A DNA stretch of 33,303 nt from an uncultured Akkermansia sp. (GTDB lineage: Bacteria; Verrucomicrobiota; Verrucomicrobiia; Verrucomicrobiales; Akkermansiaceae). Under the pieces are notes generated by a model, which searched no databases, was not told the origin of the DNA, and was given only the letters and a program-made list of their open reading frames with translations. The stretch covers positions 1-33,303 of the forward strand of contig CANRET010000022.1 in the NCBI GenBank assembly GCA_947629715.1. Reading direction: 5' to 3'. A program made the translations under genes and the position numbers. Below are positions 30,759 through 33,303 of the stretch, piece after piece (position 1 is the stretch's first letter; each line of letters opens with the position of its first letter).

Positions 30759-33043
30759 GTTTTTCAGCTCACAGCCTGAGGCGGTGCAGCGGGTTGTCGG
30801 TCTCCCTTTTGGCAACGCTCTCCTTTTGCGTTTGGGGAGAGCCGGAGCAGTCGCCCGCACTGCCGCCAAGCGATGCCGCATCCATCCCGGATGACGTGAA
30901 TGCCGTGCCTGTGGACGAGGAAGAAGACGTGGTGGAAACGGTGAAGTTGGGAGGTGAGGATCGCGTGCCGGCGCAGGAACAGGGGGTGCAGCAGGATGAT
31001 GCTGACGCCACGTTGATAGATTCTTCTTCTCCGTTGCGCGTGGAGGGGCTTCCGGAAGAAATCCCTCTGCACGTGCTTGGGGAGGGAGTTCCGTTGGAGA
31101 TCAACAACGAGCCTTCGATCCATGATCCTTCGCGAGTTGCCTATGCCAGCACGCGAAAAAACGCGCGAACCATGTCCCTTTCCATTCCGGCGCCGCGTGG
31201 AATGATCACCGATCGTGAAGGCCGCATCTATGCGTGCTCTGAGGTTGCATTTCAACCGGCTATTGACTATCGTACCGTGAAGGATGTGAGCGAGAAGGAG
31301 ATTGTGCAGATTGGTCGGCGCGTGATGGCTGACTTTGAGGCCGCCGGTTTCAAACTGAGCGAAAAGACCGATGAGCAGCTGCTGAGTCACTACAGAGACC
31401 GCCGTTGGTTGCCTCTTCCGGTGGGACCGGCGGTGCGTCATGGACAACTCACAAAAAAGATGAGAGAAAGAGCCGAAAAGGTGAGGTGCGGAATGCTCAT
31501 GAGCCTCTACCTGCGGCTTTATCCTGCCAAAGAGAGCGCTTGCCACATCCTCGGTTATACCGGTTCGCCGTCTAAGCTCCCCGTTGGCCCCATCAATCAC
31601 AACGACCCTATCTTTGAACGTCGTGAGGGACGTTTTGGCTTAGAAAAGCAGTTTAATAAGCAGCTCATTGGGCGTCCGGGCATTTGGCGTCTCATGTTTG
31701 ATGAGCAAGGCAATAAAATTTTAGATGAACTCCAAGTGAAGCCATGTCCCGGTCATACCCTCGTGACTACGCTTAACATGGAGTGGCAAAAAATAGCAGA
31801 AAAAACACTGCGTGAAAACACGATCGGACGTGGAGCTTTCGTCTTGTTGGATATACACACCGGGGAAGTGCTGGTGCTTGCTTCCGTACCTAACTACGAT
31901 CCTAACGCCTTCATCCCTTCCATCTCTCAAAAAGACTATGATGCTCTACGCTCCGACAAGAGCACACCGCTTGTTTCGCGAGCTTTCGCCGGCGTATATC
32001 CTCCGGCTTCCACCTTCAAAACTATCACTATTGCCGCTGCTTTGCGCTACCGTGTCATCAACGAAAACACGGTTATCCACTGTCCGCAGAGCATCATGAT
32101 TGGTAATCACCGTTTTCGCAATCACAGCGCTTTCGCTGGCAGCATCAATTGTGTTACTGCTATCGTCCTTTCCAATAACCCTTTCATGTACCAGGTGGCT
32201 GCTACTCGCGATCCTCGCATTGGTGCGGCTCGCCTCTGTGAAACGGCTCGTCGCTTCGGCTACGGTTCTGTCACTGGTTTGCCCTTGGCAGACAAAGCGG
32301 GTAATGTGCCAGATGATGCATGGATGTACCGCAACTATGGACGAGGCTTTATGGCCGGCGATGCGGCGAATATGGCCATCGGTCAAGGAGCTCTTTTGGC
32401 CACTCCTCTTCAAGTGGCGCATGCTATATCCGCTATCGCGAACGGGCGCTATCTGCCCAAACTCCAGCTCATTCGCCAAGTGCTCGATCCGGAAGGAAAT
32501 GTGGTGTACCAATTTACACCCACTGTGCAGAACAACATGAGCGATATGTCTGCAGCCCTTGCCGTCGTGCGCAAGGGTATGCGCGCCGTGGTAGCCGGAG
32601 GCACCGGCCATCGCGCTGCCCTGAACTGGATTTCCAATGCCGGGAAAACAGGAACAGCCCAGTGGGGACGCCCATCGGATGATTGTCGCCTTGCCTGGTT
32701 TGCCGGATTTTTGCCGGCGGATAATCCACGCTTTGCGTACGCTGCCCTCTACGAGGGGCGACCTCATCAGAGGATTTCCGGCGGTCATGTCGCAGCGGCC
32801 ATTGTGCGAAACTTTTTCAATGCGGTTCGTCCTGGTATTGAGGCGGCTTTAAAAAATGAAGTCCCTCGCGCCACAATGGCTGACGGGCAGGAGGCTTTTG
32901 CAGAGGATGAGGCCGTTGATCCGGAAGAAGAAGCAGCCCTTGAGCGTGCCTCGCACGAGGATGAAGAACGCGCGAAAAAGGAGGAAGCCACACGCAAGCG
33001 TCGTCAACAATCGGGGTGGGACGACGGTCGCTCTCGTCATTGA
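30755..33043 (+). CDS. mrdA: class B penicillin-binding protein 2 (elongasome transpeptidase)
   Basis: 762-aa class B PBP; family members are usually about 600-650 aa. It would cross-link peptidoglycan during cell elongation. Residues about 13-28 (GLSVSLLATLSFCVWG) are a short hydrophobic stretch more like a signal peptide than a full anchor. An acidic linker (about 30-140) follows, then the dimerisation domain beginning APRGMITDREGRIYA (146-160). The transpeptidase motifs are intact: S419TFK, S473NN and K631TG. The last 80 residues are acidic, then very basic. mrdA is preferred over the division PBP ftsI because of the GRFGLEKQFNKQLIGRPG and LADKAGNVPD features; this is a judgement. It is coupled to fabD by a 4-base overlap. 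Confidence 0.9.
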   Translation: MSFSAHSLRRCSGLSVSLLATLSFCVWGEPEQSPALPPSDAASIPDDVNAVPVDEEEDVVETVKLGGEDRVPAQEQGVQQDDADATLIDSSSPLRVEGLPEEIPLHVLGEGVPLEINNEPSIHDPSRVAYASTRKNARTMSLSIPAPRGMITDREGRIYACSEVAFQPAIDYRTVKDVSEKEIVQIGRRVMADFEAAGFKLSEKTDEQLLSHYRDRRWLPLPVGPAVRHGQLTKKMRERAEKVRCGMLMSLYLRLYPAKESACHILGYTGSPSKLPVGPINHNDPIFERREGRFGLEKQFNKQLIGRPGIWRLMFDEQGNKILDELQVKPCPGHTLVTTLNMEWQKIAEKTLRENTIGRGAFVLLDIHTGEVLVLASVPNYDPNAFIPSISQKDYDALRSDKSTPLVSRAFAGVYPPASTFKTITIAAALRYRVINENTVIHCPQSIMIGNHRFRNHSAFAGSINCVTAIVLSNNPFMYQVAATRDPRIGAARLCETARRFGYGSVTGLPLADKAGNVPDDAWMYRNYGRGFMAGDAANMAIGQGALLATPLQVAHAISAIANGRYLPKLQLIRQVLDPEGNVVYQFTPTVQNNMSDMSAALAVVRKGMRAVVAGGTGHRAALNWISNAGKTGTAQWGRPSDDCRLAWFAGFLPADNPRFAYAALYEGRPHQRISGGHVAAAIVRNFFNAVRPGIEAALKNEVPRATMADGQEAFAEDEAVDPEEEAALERASHEDEERAKKEEATRKRRQQSGWDDGRSRH

Positions 33044-33083
33044 ATCTGGGTTGTTTGTCCGATCCAAGTGAATGAAAATGCTT

Positions 33084-33146
33084 GCCGTCAAGAAGAGACA
33101 GGGGTGAACAAAATGACGGCTTTGAGTTTGCGGCGCTTCCTGTCTC
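33084..33146. repeat. two interleaved inverted repeats after the PBP2 gene
   Basis: GCCGTCA (33084-33090) pairs with TGACGGC (33114-33120), and GAGACAGG (33095-33102) pairs with CCTGTCTC (33139-33146). The left arm of the second repeat lies in the loop of the first, so the two helices form a pseudoknot or exclude each other. No clear T-run follows. Confidence 0.4.
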
Positions 33147-33168
33147 GTATCTCAAAGGAACGCGAGGA

Positions 33169-33303
33169 TCACTCACTTTTTCTTTTGCGGAGAGCGGAGG
33201 AGCTGTGCAAGTGAGCGCGAAGCGTCGAGAGCCAGAGCGATGCTGCGCGCGAGAGGGGGCGCGATTTGAGCCAGCAGAGGTAGAGCGGTGCGGTGAGTTT
33301 GGG
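33169..33303 (-). CDS. possible 3' end of a minus-strand gene cut by the window edge
   Basis: A minus-strand frame is open for 44 codons from the right edge to a TGA at 33171-33169. Its translation (KLTAPLYLCWLKSRPLSR, then a basic end ALRKRKSE) is plausible as the C-terminus of a protein, and convergence with the PBP2 gene would explain the structured spacer. The piece is too short to identify. Confidence 0.25.
   Translation of the reverse strand, partial: PKLTAPLYLCWLKSRPLSRAASLWLSTLRAHLHSSSALRKRKSE

Overview
The window looks like chromosomal DNA of a Verrucomicrobiota (PVC group) bacterium, possibly an Akkermansia relative. This is inferred from protein character and gene content (K+-type membrane pyrophosphatase, Bacteroidetes/PVC-like ParE, SGLT-type sugar symporter, RRM protein) and from the scarcity of strong Shine-Dalgarno sites. 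It was not checked by any search. I see no tRNA, rRNA, CRISPR array, insertion sequence or prophage. The base composition looks fairly even, so this reads as core genome.

Layout: (1) 1-2500, hppA with its own promoter and a terminator-like hairpin. (2) 2580-6197, a forward operon of two tail-anchored-type unknown proteins followed by gatC, gatA and thiD, headed by palindromes and a promoter. (3) 6260-9413, a minus-strand operon parE > histidine phosphatase > mscL ending in a clear intrinsic terminator. (4) 9456-12902, a galactose module of galK plus a vSGLT-like Na+/sugar symporter, divergent from parE. (5) 12994-18276, a minus-strand operon: class A PBP with a degenerate transpeptidase, a conserved protein of unknown function, and sufS. 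(6) 18271-21705, a secreted HtrA-type protease followed by a lipoprotein paralogue that has lost the catalytic residues. (7) 21946-23749, an RRM protein, a YggS-type PLP protein and a small membrane protein. (8) 23882-29246, an outer-membrane-type barrel, map, an unknown polytopic protein, an MTA/SAH-deaminase-like amidohydrolase, a DEDD exonuclease and an Opp/Dpp ATPase, tightly packed. (9) 29273-33043, ilvN, fabD and an mrdA-like PBP2 with an unusual long N-terminus. The last 260 bases hold interleaved inverted repeats and perhaps the end of a minus-strand gene.

Themes: sodium energetics (a PPase with the Na+-type glutamate position and a Na+/galactose symporter); two peptidoglycan synthases, one with intact transpeptidase motifs and one apparently limited to glycosyl transfer; periplasmic quality control by an active protease/pseudoprotease pair. 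Several promoter matches place the predicted transcription start at, or within about ten bases of, the start codon, suggesting frequent leaderless or near-leaderless transcripts.

No obviously novel defence or mobile system is present. The best candidates for new biology are the degenerate PBP operon with its unknown partner, the protease/pseudoprotease pair, and the leaderless-promoter pattern.
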